Below are positions 24,966-33,906 of a stretch of DNA of 64,000 bases, piece after piece. The stretch is taken from the NCBI GenBank assembly GCA_964392985.1, contig CAYMSF010000017.1, forward strand, positions 1 to 64,000, in the 5' to 3' direction. Both the position numbers and the translations under genes were made by a program. How positions within the stretch are numbered: the first letter of the stretch is position 1; every line of letters begins with the position of its first letter. The notes below the pieces were generated by a model, which was not told where the DNA came from, ran no database searches, and was given only the letters and a program-made list of their open reading frames with translations. The stretch is from CAYMSF01 sp964392985. GTDB taxonomy: Bacteria; Verrucomicrobiota; Lentisphaeria; Victivallales; Victivallaceae.

Positions 24966-26723
24966 ATGACGCGGAAAAGATATTATCTGGGAGTAATGCT
25001 CGTTGCGTGGCTGTATGGTCTTTCCGGCCTGTCAGCCGATTTACGTTGCGATCTGGAACCGGATACCTCTGTCGCCGACCTCGTTCAATTATCCGCGTCA
25101 GAACAACAGAAGGCTGATGCTCTTACAGCTTTCGCCATGGGTTTAATCAGTGTCAAACCCGATGCGATTATTGACTACCTCCTCGAAGCCCTGCGTAAAG
25201 ATCCCTCCGCAGAATTGCCGTTGCGATTACTGTTGAACCAGATTAACACACCTGCCCAGGCGGGCAAAGTAACCACCGGACTCGCCACTATCGCCGGAAA
25301 TCATCCTGCCGCGTTGCGGGTCAATCTTGCCGCGGTATTATTGCTGAAAGGTCAGAATAACATTCTGGCGGAAGAACTTGGTCAAAAAACTCTCCACGCC
25401 TGCAGGGAACAAAAAAATCTTTCTTCCTCTGAACAGAAAGCCGTGGCGAATCTTGCCGGCGCGTTAGCTTCAATTTATGCCTCAGATAAAAAGTTTTTCC
25501 CCCGTGGCGATAACTTGCTCGAAGATTACTTGAGCGAGGAGGCATATCGCAATAATTATTATCTGCTTGAAGCCGCCGTACTTTTTTACAATACCGCGGC
25601 AAAAAATGCCGATGACTCCAAATTCCTGTGGTTCTGGTCAAGCGACAAGGAAAAATATTCCCGTTTGAAACAGTTATATCTGGAAAAGATAAAAACCAAT
25701 TTTGCTAATCCCGCTGAACGCGAAATTTTTGCCTCTATTGCCGGAATGTATGAAATGCTGGAAATGCCGGAAGAGGTGGAACGACTGCTGCTGAACCGGA
25801 TGATTACTGAACCGGATAATCCTTCTCTGTTTACCGCGCTGGCGGCTTACTATTACAAGAGCAAACAATACACTAAATCAATGTTATGGTGGCGTACCGC
25901 CCGGAACAAATTCCCGTTGAAAGACGACTCGCTGCTGGCTTATGCCGATGCGGCTTTTTATGCCAGATTTTTTCGTGAGTCAATTAATGCGTATCAGAGT
26001 TACATCGACAAAAATCCAAAACAAAACGTAGTTAAATTGATGCAGGGTCTGGCATTGATAGAATCAGGCGATTACGAATGGGCGGCGCGCCTCATGCGCA
26101 CTCTCCCGGACAGTTTTATGAGTTTAAAATTACGCGGACTGGCGGAAGACCGCATGGGCAACCACAAAGAGGCGCTTGCATTGATGCAACAGGCGGAAAT
26201 AGCCGCCCAGCAAACCAGCCCGGAATCACTCGATGCCATGTTTTATCTCTATCTGATGATGTTGACGGAAAAAAATAAACTTCCGGAATTGACCATACAG
26301 TATGCGGAACTGGTCGCCAAAAAATTTTCCATGCAAGACCCGGTCATCGCCAATGCTATCGGTTATACCTATGCTGATCTGAATGTTAATCTTGCCCAGG
26401 CAGAAAAACTTATCCGGTACGCCGTCAATAAAGAACCGGATAAAGCTGAATATTATGACAGTCTGGCATGGGTGCTTTACCGGCAGAAAAATTTCACCGA
26501 AGCCGCCCGCTATATTAATATTGCCATTGAACGACAGGAAAAAATCCCCAATGCCGTCATTGCTGAACACGCCGGGGATATTTTTTATGCCACCGGTAAT
26601 GTTGACGGAGCAATTAAATACTGGAAACTGGCGTTGATTGTTTACAGCCGTGAAATCAATCGTCAAAGTATTGAAGACAAACTGAAAAAAGCACTTTTAA
26701 ACAACAAAATAGCCAAACCGTAA
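24966..26723 (+). CDS. Exported TPR-repeat protein
   Basis: 585 residues with a signal peptide (MTRKRYYLGVMLVAWLYGLS to about ADL). The body is a run of helical repeats with TPR spacing, clearest at NPSLFTALAAYYYKSKQYTK (near 282), YADAAFYARFFRESINAYQS, KLRGLAEDRMGNHKEALALM and DSLAWVLYRQKNFTEAARYI near 500. The last repeats (GDIFYATGNVDGAIKYWKLA) close the solenoid, a layout shared with periplasmic TPR proteins that hold pilus or outer-membrane complexes together. No enzymatic motif is seen. It is followed by a small membrane-protein gene and rsmG in the same direction. Confidence 0.75.
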   Translation: MTRKRYYLGVMLVAWLYGLSGLSADLRCDLEPDTSVADLVQLSASEQQKADALTAFAMGLISVKPDAIIDYLLEALRKDPSAELPLRLLLNQINTPAQAGKVTTGLATIAGNHPAALRVNLAAVLLLKGQNNILAEELGQKTLHACREQKNLSSSEQKAVANLAGALASIYASDKKFFPRGDNLLEDYLSEEAYRNNYYLLEAAVLFYNTAAKNADDSKFLWFWSSDKEKYSRLKQLYLEKIKTNFANPAEREIFASIAGMYEMLEMPEEVERLLLNRMITEPDNPSLFTALAAYYYKSKQYTKSMLWWRTARNKFPLKDDSLLAYADAAFYARFFRESINAYQSYIDKNPKQNVVKLMQGLALIESGDYEWAARLMRTLPDSFMSLKLRGLAEDRMGNHKEALALMQQAEIAAQQTSPESLDAMFYLYLMMLTEKNKLPELTIQYAELVAKKFSMQDPVIANAIGYTYADLNVNLAQAEKLIRYAVNKEPDKAEYYDSLAWVLYRQKNFTEAARYINIAIERQEKIPNAVIAEHAGDIFYATGNVDGAIKYWKLALIVYSREINRQSIEDKLKKALLNNKIAKP

Positions 26724-26768
26724 TTATAAAGATTAACCCGATAACAGGTCAAAACATTTAATACAGCT

Positions 26769-27323
26769 ATGATATTCTCTCAATATGAAATTTATTATCT
26801 TGCACTGATTGGTGCATCTGTAATCTCCGCCGCTTGCGGGGGCTTCTGCTGGCTAATGAATCCTGCTAAGCTGCCGGTATATGAAAAACTGCCACGGCAG
26901 CGTACTGTTGGTGCAGTATTTTCCTTCCTGGGTTTACTGTGGTGCATTCCTCATGCAACCCCGATTGTCTGGAGTTGGATGCTGCCATGGCTTTTCCCGC
27001 TGGTGATTTTATCGACAATACTGGCGTATTTATTTCTGGACTATCTGCTTTCACGCGCAATTGGCGGACTGTTGATTTTATCCGCATATTTCTTTCTGCA
27101 TGATTCCTTTACCTTTCATACGCCGGGCGCATTTTGGCTCACTATTTTGTGCTGGGCGCTGGGTATTGCCGGGCTATTTCTATCTGCCAAGCCTCATTTG
27201 CTGCGGGATTTTATCCGCAAACTGGCTTCAAGTGCGTTATGGCGGTTAATCTCGTTGCTCTTTTTTTGGGCTTTTACCGGAGTGACGCTTTTCGCCGGAA
27301 TTTTTCATATTTTGCGGAGCTGA
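26769..27323 (+). CDS. Multi-pass membrane protein of unknown function
   Basis: 184 residues with about six hydrophobic segments (9-29, 46-64, 70-90, 93-112, 118-138 and 156-180). Aromatic and Trp-rich stretches include TPIVWSWMLPWLFPLVIL and WRLISLLFFWAFTGVTLF. No conserved family motif is recognised. The stop codon lies three bases before the rsmG start, so the two genes are translationally adjacent. Confidence 0.6.
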   Translation: MIFSQYEIYYLALIGASVISAACGGFCWLMNPAKLPVYEKLPRQRTVGAVFSFLGLLWCIPHATPIVWSWMLPWLFPLVILSTILAYLFLDYLLSRAIGGLLILSAYFFLHDSFTFHTPGAFWLTILCWALGIAGLFLSAKPHLLRDFIRKLASSALWRLISLLFFWAFTGVTLFAGIFHILRS

Positions 27324-27326
27324 ATT

Positions 27327-28004
27327 GTGTCGATGGAGCAAAATTCAACGGTTGAAACTTTCTGCGGTGAATGTAACATCGCCGACACAGGAGAGTTTGT
27401 CACCAAGTGCCGTGAACTTTATCTGCTGCTCTCTGCCGCGAATCAGGAAGTTAATTTGACCCGGATTGAGACAGAGCCCGATTACTGGGTACGCCACATT
27501 GCAGATTCTATCGCGATTGCTAAATTTTTCCCTTATCTGGCAACTGAACATTTCAAGGTGGCGGATATTGGTTGCGGCGCCGGGTTCCCTGCGTTGCCGC
27601 TGGCAACCGCTTTTCCCGGGTTACACCTGACTGCGATTGACTCTATCGCTAAAAAAACTGATTTTGTCCGTCAAGCCGCAACCCGCATGGCGCTGAATAA
27701 TATTGAAATTGTTACCGCGCGCTCAAGGGAAATGTCCCGGCAAGTTGACTGGCAGGAACGTTTTGACATCATCACCGCCAGAGCAGTATCCGATGCCAGA
27801 ACAATATTTCGCGAAAATCGCCGGCTGATAAAAAGCGACGGACAGTTTATCCTTTATAAAACCCCTGAACAGGCTGCCGCGGAAATCGACGACCTTAAAA
27901 AAGCCTCTGTGCAGTATGGATTTATCTGGTCAATCAGCGCAGCGTTCGAACTTCCCTGCAATGGCGGGCATCGGGTATTTCTCTTCAGTCACAGAAAAGA
28001 TTAA
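27327..28004 (+). CDS. rsmG: 16S rRNA (guanine527-N7)-methyltransferase RsmG
   Basis: 225 residues. The SAM-binding loop is KVADIGCGAGFPALPLATAF near 72, preceded by the family's LYLLLSAANQEVNLTRI and HIADSIAI segments. TAIDSIAKKTDFVRQAA near 102 and DIITARAVSDARTIF near 149 are typical of RsmG (GidB). It methylates G527 of 16S rRNA in the decoding region. GTG 27327 is the first start after the upstream gene; ATG 27333 is an equally good alternative. Loss of this enzyme gives low-level streptomycin resistance in other bacteria. Confidence 0.93.
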   Translation: MSMEQNSTVETFCGECNIADTGEFVTKCRELYLLLSAANQEVNLTRIETEPDYWVRHIADSIAIAKFFPYLATEHFKVADIGCGAGFPALPLATAFPGLHLTAIDSIAKKTDFVRQAATRMALNNIEIVTARSREMSRQVDWQERFDIITARAVSDARTIFRENRRLIKSDGQFILYKTPEQAAAEIDDLKKASVQYGFIWSISAAFELPCNGGHRVFLFSHRKD

Positions 28005-28019
28005 ACTGGAATTTTCACT

Positions 28020-28427
28020 TTATCCGAAAATTTGCGGAGTTTTGTTAATGTCCAATTCCCTTGAGCGGTCAGTACGGGAAATCAAATAGAACAGATTACC
28101 TTCCGGATCGCGACAGGTGAAAAAGTCCAGACCAACCCGGTGTGACGAGTCCACATTGATATAATAGCCATATTCTTTCAAGCGGGTACGGATAACTTCA
28201 ATGTCATCAATCTTGTAACCCCAGACAACATTTTGGGTGCTGCCGCGTCCATAATCAATTTTCATAACTTTTTCAAGGGCAAGAGTGAAGTTGCCGGGCA
28301 TTTTGAATTCAATCCAGCTGTTGCTGTCGAGAGCAGGTTCTCCCAAATTGAGCACGTCCCGATAAAAAGATCGGCAAATATCCAGATTCCTAACCTTGAT
28401 TATCACGCCAAACAGGCTATTTTCCAT
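28020..28427 (-). CDS. VOC-family (glyoxalase/bleomycin-resistance fold) protein
   Basis: 135 residues. The N-terminal half FGVIIKVRNLDICRSFYRDV and the C-terminal FFTCRDPEGNLFYLISR show the paired beta-alpha-beta-beta-beta units of the vicinal oxygen chelate fold. Only some of the usual metal ligands (His/Glu) can be placed, so it could be a binding protein and not an enzyme. It stands alone on the minus strand between rsmG and purB. Substrate unknown. Confidence 0.75.
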   Translation of the reverse strand: MENSLFGVIIKVRNLDICRSFYRDVLNLGEPALDSNSWIEFKMPGNFTLALEKVMKIDYGRGSTQNVVWGYKIDDIEVIRTRLKEYGYYINVDSSHRVGLDFFTCRDPEGNLFYLISRTDRSRELDINKTPQIFG

Positions 28428-28535
28428 AGTTTAAAATTCCCGAAAATGAAATATATTAAACCTTAAACATAAAACGTAATTTAAAAAGTTCAAGAATAAT
28501 TCTTTAAAATAAAAATATTAAAAAGTGGGGAACTC

Positions 28536-29975
28536 ATGGATTATCGTGAATTTCAGAACCCTCTTACCGGCAGATATGCCGGCAAGGAGATGAGTTTTAA
28601 CTGGTCACCTCAAAACAAACATTCCACCTGGCGCAAACTTTGGCTCACTCTTGCCCGTGAAGAACAAAAACTGGGATTGCCGATTACCCAACAGCAAATC
28701 GATGAAATGGCCGCCCATCTCGAGGATATCGATTTTGTTGCAGCCGAAGAGAAAGAAAAGGAACTCCGCCATGATGTGATGAGCCATATCCATGTTTTCG
28801 GTCAACTCTGTCCAAGCGCCATGCCGATTATCCACCTCGGCGCAACCAGTTGTTACGTCACCGACAACACCGAACTCATCCAGATGCGTGAAGGCATGAA
28901 AATATTGCGTGGCAAACTACTCCGGGTGATTAAAACCATGAGCGGTGTGGTTGCGCAGTATAAGGACCTGCCGACACTCGGATTCACCCACTACCAGCCC
29001 GCGCAATTGACCACCGTTGGCAAGCGCTTCTCTCTCTATCTTCAGGATCTGGTGATGGATTTTGAGCGGCTGGAACATGAAATCGAACAGATTCCTTTCC
29101 GCAGCGTAAAAGGCACTACCGGCACTCAGGCAAGTTTTCTGGAACTCTTCAATGGCGACCATGACAAAGTCAAGGCGCTGGAAAAAAATATTGCCACCGT
29201 TATGGGCTTTGATAATATTGTTGAAGTATCCGGACAGACCTACACCCGCAAGGTGGATTATTATGTCCTTACCGTCCTCTCCGGCATCGCCCAGTCGGCG
29301 TATAAATTCGCTGGCGACATCCGGTTGCTTGCCAATCTGCGCGAAGTCGAAGAACCTTTCGGCAAAAAACAGGTCGGTTCCAGTGCCATGGCGTATAAAC
29401 GCAATCCGATGCGCAGCGAGCGTGTCTGTTCGCTTTCCCGTTATGTCATCAATCTGCCGGTAAATGCCGCCAATACCCATGCGAACCAATGGTTTGAGCG
29501 CACTCTTGACGATTCAGCTATCCGTCGTATTGTTCTTCCTGAAGCATTTCTCGCGATTGACGTTATCCTGTCATTGCTGAATGATATCTGTTCCGGTATT
29601 CAGGTATGGCCGAACGTCATTGCCAAACGGGTTGCGGCAGAACTGCCATTCATGGCGACGGAAAACATTATGATGGCGGCGGTGAAAGCCGGTGGCAACC
29701 GTCAGGAACTGCATGAAGCTATTCGTAACCATTCGATGGAAGCCGCCAGAGTGATTAAAGCCGAAGGCGGAGAAAATGATCTGTTACAGCGGATGAAAGG
29801 CGACCCGGTTTTTGCGAGTGTGGCGGCACAGATTGACGATCTGGTCAATCCCAAAGCGTTCATCGGCCGCGCTCCGGAACAGTCAGTTGAATTTCTTGAA
29901 CACCGGGTAAATCCGATTCTGAAGAAATATGCCGCGGAGTTGAATTCAGTAGCGACCGAATCAGTCAATGTCTGA
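28536..29975 (+). CDS. purB: Adenylosuccinate lyase, eukaryote-like type
   Basis: 479 residues. The fumarase/aspartase signature GSSAMAYKRNPMRSER lies near 285, TLGFTHYQPAQLTTVGKR near 150 and LRHDVMSHIHVF near 76. Start ATG follows GGGGA. Very unlike the ~430-residue PurB of most bacteria, the sequence tracks animal adenylosuccinate lyase almost block by block: RTW/STWRKLWLTLAREEQKLG, IIHLGATSCYVTDNTELI, VKGTTGTQASFLELF, GQTYTRKVD, QWFERTLDDSAIRR and LPFMATENIMMAAVKAGG. It acts twice in purine synthesis, removing fumarate from SAICAR and from adenylosuccinate. No other purine gene is adjacent. Confidence 0.95.
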   Translation: MDYREFQNPLTGRYAGKEMSFNWSPQNKHSTWRKLWLTLAREEQKLGLPITQQQIDEMAAHLEDIDFVAAEEKEKELRHDVMSHIHVFGQLCPSAMPIIHLGATSCYVTDNTELIQMREGMKILRGKLLRVIKTMSGVVAQYKDLPTLGFTHYQPAQLTTVGKRFSLYLQDLVMDFERLEHEIEQIPFRSVKGTTGTQASFLELFNGDHDKVKALEKNIATVMGFDNIVEVSGQTYTRKVDYYVLTVLSGIAQSAYKFAGDIRLLANLREVEEPFGKKQVGSSAMAYKRNPMRSERVCSLSRYVINLPVNAANTHANQWFERTLDDSAIRRIVLPEAFLAIDVILSLLNDICSGIQVWPNVIAKRVAAELPFMATENIMMAAVKAGGNRQELHEAIRNHSMEAARVIKAEGGENDLLQRMKGDPVFASVAAQIDDLVNPKAFIGRAPEQSVEFLEHRVNPILKKYAAELNSVATESVNV

Positions 29976-29980
29976 TGCCG

Positions 29981-30955
29981 TCAGATTCCATATTTCATCC
30001 GCAACTCGGACAGTGACGGATTGAGATAGTATTGTTGTATCAGGAATTCATGACCGTATTTTCTGGCGTAATGACGCAGCATGGTAACCGGCACCAGCCA
30101 CGGACAGATTCCTGCGGCATAGTTGTCAATCAATTCCAGCATCTCCTGCTTTTCAAAGGAATCCAGTTGTTTCTTGAAATATCCGAGAATATGCTGCATG
30201 ACATTCCGTTGCTTGCTGACGGTAACTTTATTCTCCATAACGCGCATTAATGCCAACAAGTATTCACGCCGGACAGCTTGCATGGTTCCGCCGGACAAAC
30301 CGGCAACAATTCTTCCCGCCATCGTCAGTCCCGCAGGTGAGTGTGCCATGAGCAGATATTTGTGTTGGCTGTGGAAAACGACCAGACCATGGGGGGAACC
30401 GTCATTATTTTCGTATTCGCGCCAGCGATGATAGGTCAAAACTTTATCAATAAAGTTTTCCCGCAATACCGGATCGTTAAGCCGTCCATCTTCCTCGATT
30501 GGGAGTAGTGGCATCGCCTCAATGACTCTCCGGGCAAACAGTCCGATTCCATTTTTTACTGGAATACCGCTGTTGCCGTAAATCTTGACATTGTACCGTC
30601 CTGAACTTGGTGATTTGCTTTTGAAAATAAATCCGTCCAGTCCGGCGGCGTCAAGTTTCTTTACTTTTTCAGTGGCCCAAAGCAACATCCGGTCAGTGTG
30701 GTCAACATGAGAGCGGATGGTAATCAAACGGGGGGCAGAAGCGTCGCCCGCCAGATGCATCGCTTCGCGTGGTATTGGCAAGCCGCACTCAACTTCCGGG
30801 CAGACTGGTACAAAATCAGCAAATTGACTTAGAATATCGGCAATATAATGGTCTAGTTTGTGCTGTCCGTCATAACGCACTTTTTCGCCCAGCAGGCAGG
30901 AACTCACGCCCAGTTTTAGCCGGTTCGCAATTAACCCGCTGCTGTCATTATTCAT
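29981..30955 (-). CDS. DUF523-DUF1722 fusion protein
   Basis: 324 residues. The N-terminal DUF523 unit contains KLGVSSCLLGEKVRYDGQHK and VPVCPEVECGLPIPREAMHL, with Cys residues likely to bind a metal. The C-terminal DUF1722 part (from about 190) has RWREYENNDGSPHGLVVFHS followed by HKYLLMAHS. YbgA of E. coli is DUF1722 alone and the fusion is common in other bacteria; it has been linked to DNA repair and thiouracil-type chemistry but its reaction is unsettled. It starts six bases after the membrane-tethered MerR-type gene, so it is in an operon with it and ribF. Confidence 0.85.
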   Translation of the reverse strand: MNNDSSGLIANRLKLGVSSCLLGEKVRYDGQHKLDHYIADILSQFADFVPVCPEVECGLPIPREAMHLAGDASAPRLITIRSHVDHTDRMLLWATEKVKKLDAAGLDGFIFKSKSPSSGRYNVKIYGNSGIPVKNGIGLFARRVIEAMPLLPIEEDGRLNDPVLRENFIDKVLTYHRWREYENNDGSPHGLVVFHSQHKYLLMAHSPAGLTMAGRIVAGLSGGTMQAVRREYLLALMRVMENKVTVSKQRNVMQHILGYFKKQLDSFEKQEMLELIDNYAAGICPWLVPVTMLRHYARKYGHEFLIQQYYLNPSLSELRMKYGI

Positions 30956-30961
30956 TCCCGA

Positions 30962-32155
30962 CTACTGCTTTGCCGGTGCAACAACAGGCGGTGCTGCCGT
31001 TAAGGTTTTGTCAAGTTTCTGTTTAAGGCTTTCAACCAGTTTCCGCTGTTCTTCCATCTCGCGGTGAAGTGCTTCAATTTGTTTCGCCTTATCCCCGATT
31101 TCCCGGGACATGGTACCGATTTTATTAAAATCCTCGGCACGTTGTTTTTTGAAACCTTCGCTGATATTTTTGGCGATTTCGTTTTTATCGTCTATCGCCT
31201 TTTTCTCAAGCTTATCAATTTTATCCTGATTTTCGACAGTCAGTTTTTTCTGTTCCGCCTGGAGTTGCTCAACCAGTTGGCTGCGTTCTCCGATTTCTTT
31301 GGTCAACTCTTCTGATTTCTTAAGTAATTCAAGTTTTTCGCGTGCAAAGAAATCTTTGATGGCGGCAAGTTCTATCTGAGTTTTTGAATCAGCAGTTTGT
31401 GCAGTTTTTTCGAGCATTGCTTTGAAATCTTCGCGCTGCTTGGCGAGTTCCTGCTGCAATGTCTCAACATTTTTCTGATAATCCGTGCTGTTTTTATCAA
31501 TCAGAACCGTTAATTTCTGTAATTTCTGGTTCTGATCTTGAACAACCACATCACGTTTTTTCATTTCCGAGGTAATGACGAGACCTTGCTGACTGACTTT
31601 TCCTACCATGCTCATGGTATCGACGATGCGACCGTCTTGTAATTTCAATAATTCCATCGTCTTCAAGGTAAAGACCAGCGCCGTCGCGCCAAGGGCGACA
31701 ATCAGACCAATCGCCAGAATATACCAGCGTAACGAACGGCGGGCAAAATTACTGTTCAGTTCACGGGCATTCTCCATGCGTTCAGCTATATTTTGCAATT
31801 CCTTGCCCAGCATGCGTCCGATTTCCTCCGCCTGTTGTCGTGCGACCGGAGCAATCAATTCACCGGATTCCGCTGTCGGCGCCGGCGCAGTGCTGGCTTG
31901 AGGCGCCACTTCCGCTTGTACCGGATGACGTTTAGTCAATTCCACTTCGATCTCATTCGCCGCCATTCCGGCGTTGCGCAATTCTGCGATTTCTTTCAGC
32001 ACTTTGACGGAAGAATCAAAATAAACCTTTCGTTTACCTCTGATTTCACTCTCGATATACTGGGAGAAGCGTTCCAACCAGTCATTTAGAGTCGTGCGCG
32101 GAACGTTTACCAGTTCCGCCAACTCAACAACAGCATAACTTTTGCGTTCATTCAT
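30962..32155 (-). CDS. Membrane-tethered MerR-type DNA-binding protein with long coiled coil
   Basis: 397 residues in three parts. Residues 1-75 are a MerR-like helix-turn-helix (YAVVELAELVNVPRTTLNDW then IRGKRKVYFDSSVKVLKEI). A Pro/Ala-rich linker (80-105) and one membrane helix (LRWYILAIGLIVALGATALV, 142-161) follow. From about 190 to 385 almost every heptad is charged or leucine-bearing (KLQKLTVLIDKNSTDYQKNV and so on), a long coiled coil, ending in an Ala/Pro tail. If the N-terminus is cytoplasmic, the coiled coil lies outside the cytoplasm. It sits between ribF and DUF523-DUF1722. The plan recalls RacA of Bacillus, which also joins a MerR-type domain to a coiled coil to anchor chromosomes, but that protein has no membrane helix. 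Confidence 0.75.
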   Translation of the reverse strand: MNERKSYAVVELAELVNVPRTTLNDWLERFSQYIESEIRGKRKVYFDSSVKVLKEIAELRNAGMAANEIEVELTKRHPVQAEVAPQASTAPAPTAESGELIAPVARQQAEEIGRMLGKELQNIAERMENARELNSNFARRSLRWYILAIGLIVALGATALVFTLKTMELLKLQDGRIVDTMSMVGKVSQQGLVITSEMKKRDVVVQDQNQKLQKLTVLIDKNSTDYQKNVETLQQELAKQREDFKAMLEKTAQTADSKTQIELAAIKDFFAREKLELLKKSEELTKEIGERSQLVEQLQAEQKKLTVENQDKIDKLEKKAIDDKNEIAKNISEGFKKQRAEDFNKIGTMSREIGDKAKQIEALHREMEEQRKLVESLKQKLDKTLTAAPPVVAPAKQ

Positions 32156-32216
32156 TGTTCAATTCCTTCATATTATGGAGTTAACCCGCTCCGGACATTG
32201 CCGGTTCGTCGCAACT

Positions 32217-33173
32217 CTATTGTTTCAAAGCATTTTTGATTGCCGCAATGTCCAGTTCTATTTGCGTCTTCAATCCCGCGGCATCGGAGAAACAACGTTC
32301 CTCCCGCAAATAAAGAACCAGTTCCACTTCGAGTGGCAACCCGTAGATATTTTCATTAAAATCAAGAATATGCACTTCCACACGTCTGGGGGCATTCTGC
32401 CGGCGATAAGTCGGCGATGTCCCGATATTAACTGCTGCAGCCAGTTTTCTGCCGGAGATAACGGCATTGGCGGCATAAACACCGTCCGGCGGCAGAATAC
32501 CATATTCCATCCGGATATTGGCCGTCGGATGTTTAAGTTCACTTCCCGCCAATTGAAATCCTTTTTCAACTTTTCCGAACAAACTGTACGGACGCCCCAG
32601 CAATTTACGCGCCTGTTCCAGCAAACCACTACTGACCGCGCGACGAATGCTGGTACTGCTGACCACGTTTCCGTCTATTGCCAGTTCGGACACAGCGTCA
32701 AATTCAAAATGACCGTCACTTGCAAACTGACGCAGCAATTCCTGTCCGCCTTTACCGCCGGCGCCGAACCGCCATTTTTCGCCGACGCAAATCCCGTCTA
32801 TTTTTACCCGTGACGCACTTAAGCAGTCCTGAATGAATTCTTCAGGCGGCATTGCCGCAAATTCACTGGAAAACGGTACTGTAACAACACCGCGCATGCC
32901 AAATTCGTGCAACAACCTTACTTTCTGTTCCGGCGGCAACAGCAACGGTGGCGCACTCAGCGGTTGCAACACCTGCCGCGGATGCGGAAAAAACGTCATT
33001 GCCACCGGTTCGGCATTACACGCCCGGCTCATCGTCAACAACCGGCTCAACAACCGCTGATGACCGCAATGGACTCCGTCAAAAACACCAATTGCCAGAC
33101 AAACCCGGTCGATGCCGTGACCAGCGAGAGCATCAATTGATGAAACATTAATCGCTCTAAGGTCGTTTGTCAA
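32217..33173 (-). CDS. ribF: Bifunctional riboflavin kinase/FAD synthetase RibF
   Basis: 318 residues. The nucleotidyltransferase half has CLAIGVFDGVHCGHQRLLSR near 25, AMTFFPHPRQVL near 58, GEKWRFGAGGKGG near 130 and VSSTSIRRAV near 169. The kinase half follows with PYSLFGKVEKGFQLAGSELK, HPTANIRMEYGILPPDGVYA and VEVHILDFNENIYGL, all standard for RibF. It turns riboflavin into FMN and then FAD in the cytoplasm. It is the first gene of a minus-strand group with the MerR/coiled-coil protein (61-base gap). No FMN riboswitch is recognisable in the 229 bases before it. Confidence 0.95.
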   Translation of the reverse strand: MTNDLRAINVSSIDALAGHGIDRVCLAIGVFDGVHCGHQRLLSRLLTMSRACNAEPVAMTFFPHPRQVLQPLSAPPLLLPPEQKVRLLHEFGMRGVVTVPFSSEFAAMPPEEFIQDCLSASRVKIDGICVGEKWRFGAGGKGGQELLRQFASDGHFEFDAVSELAIDGNVVSSTSIRRAVSSGLLEQARKLLGRPYSLFGKVEKGFQLAGSELKHPTANIRMEYGILPPDGVYAANAVISGRKLAAAVNIGTSPTYRRQNAPRRVEVHILDFNENIYGLPLEVELVLYLREERCFSDAAGLKTQIELDIAAIKNALKQ

Positions 33174-33402
33174 ATCATGCTCCGGAAATATTGCCGGACG
33201 GTTTACCCGTTAAGATAATTCCGTAATCCGGCAACTGTTAATTTTATAAACTAAACCACTGACTCAACCGTCAAAAACTCCTTGTTTCAACAAAAGTCAA
33301 AAATATGTCAGAAGATTTTTGAATATTCACTAAAAGAAAATTATATTTCATCAGCAAAAATTCAACCCGTAATTCAATAAGATTAACAGGAAATTAGCAA
33401 AG

Positions 33403-33906
33403 ATGAAAGAAACACTTGTAAAAACTGTACTCTATCCCGGCAGTTTCGACCCGGTGACAAACGGCCATCTTGATTTGATTGAGCGCGCCTGTCGTCTTTT
33501 TGACCGGGTTATTATCGCCATTGCGGTAAATAATGAAAAAGCGCCACTTTTTTCAACTGATGAACGCCGTGAACTCCTGCAACTTTGTTGCGCGCATCTT
33601 CCCAATGCCGAAGTTGTTTCATTTCAGGGGTTGGTTGTCAATGCCATTACTGAATTCCATGCCAGCGCTATTCTACGCGGTTTGCGCGCGTTTTCCGATT
33701 TTGAATATGAATTGCAAATGGCGCTGATGAACCGCAGTCTGAAAGAGGAATGCGAAACCATTTTTATGATGCCGACCGCCGCCAATTCATTTGTCAGTTC
33801 GAGAATGATTAAAGAGGTGGCAAGACTTGGCGGTGACTTCACTCCGCATGTTCCGCCGCCGGTAATCGCCGCCATCCGGGGGAAAATCAGTGCAGGCCTC
33901 CTATGA
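33403..33906 (+). CDS. coaD: Pantetheine-phosphate adenylyltransferase CoaD
   Basis: 167 residues, the usual length. TVLYPGSFDPVTNGHLDLIE (8-27) carries the T/HxGH nucleotidyltransferase site, AILRGLRAFSDFEYELQMAL near 86 is the family hallmark, and FVSSRMIKEVARLGGDF near 129 is the SSR-type motif. It makes dephospho-CoA from phosphopantetheine and ATP, the fourth step of CoA synthesis. Its stop overlaps the next gene by four bases (ATGA). Confidence 0.96.
   Translation: MKETLVKTVLYPGSFDPVTNGHLDLIERACRLFDRVIIAIAVNNEKAPLFSTDERRELLQLCCAHLPNAEVVSFQGLVVNAITEFHASAILRGLRAFSDFEYELQMALMNRSLKEECETIFMMPTAANSFVSSRMIKEVARLGGDFTPHVPPPVIAAIRGKISAGLL

Noticed and set aside
32142..32813. 223-codon plus-strand frame
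   Set aside because: Opposite strand of ribF, which has complete catalytic motifs.
33174..33402. FMN riboswitch before ribF
   Set aside because: The AT-rich gap shows none of the conserved FMN-element segments.
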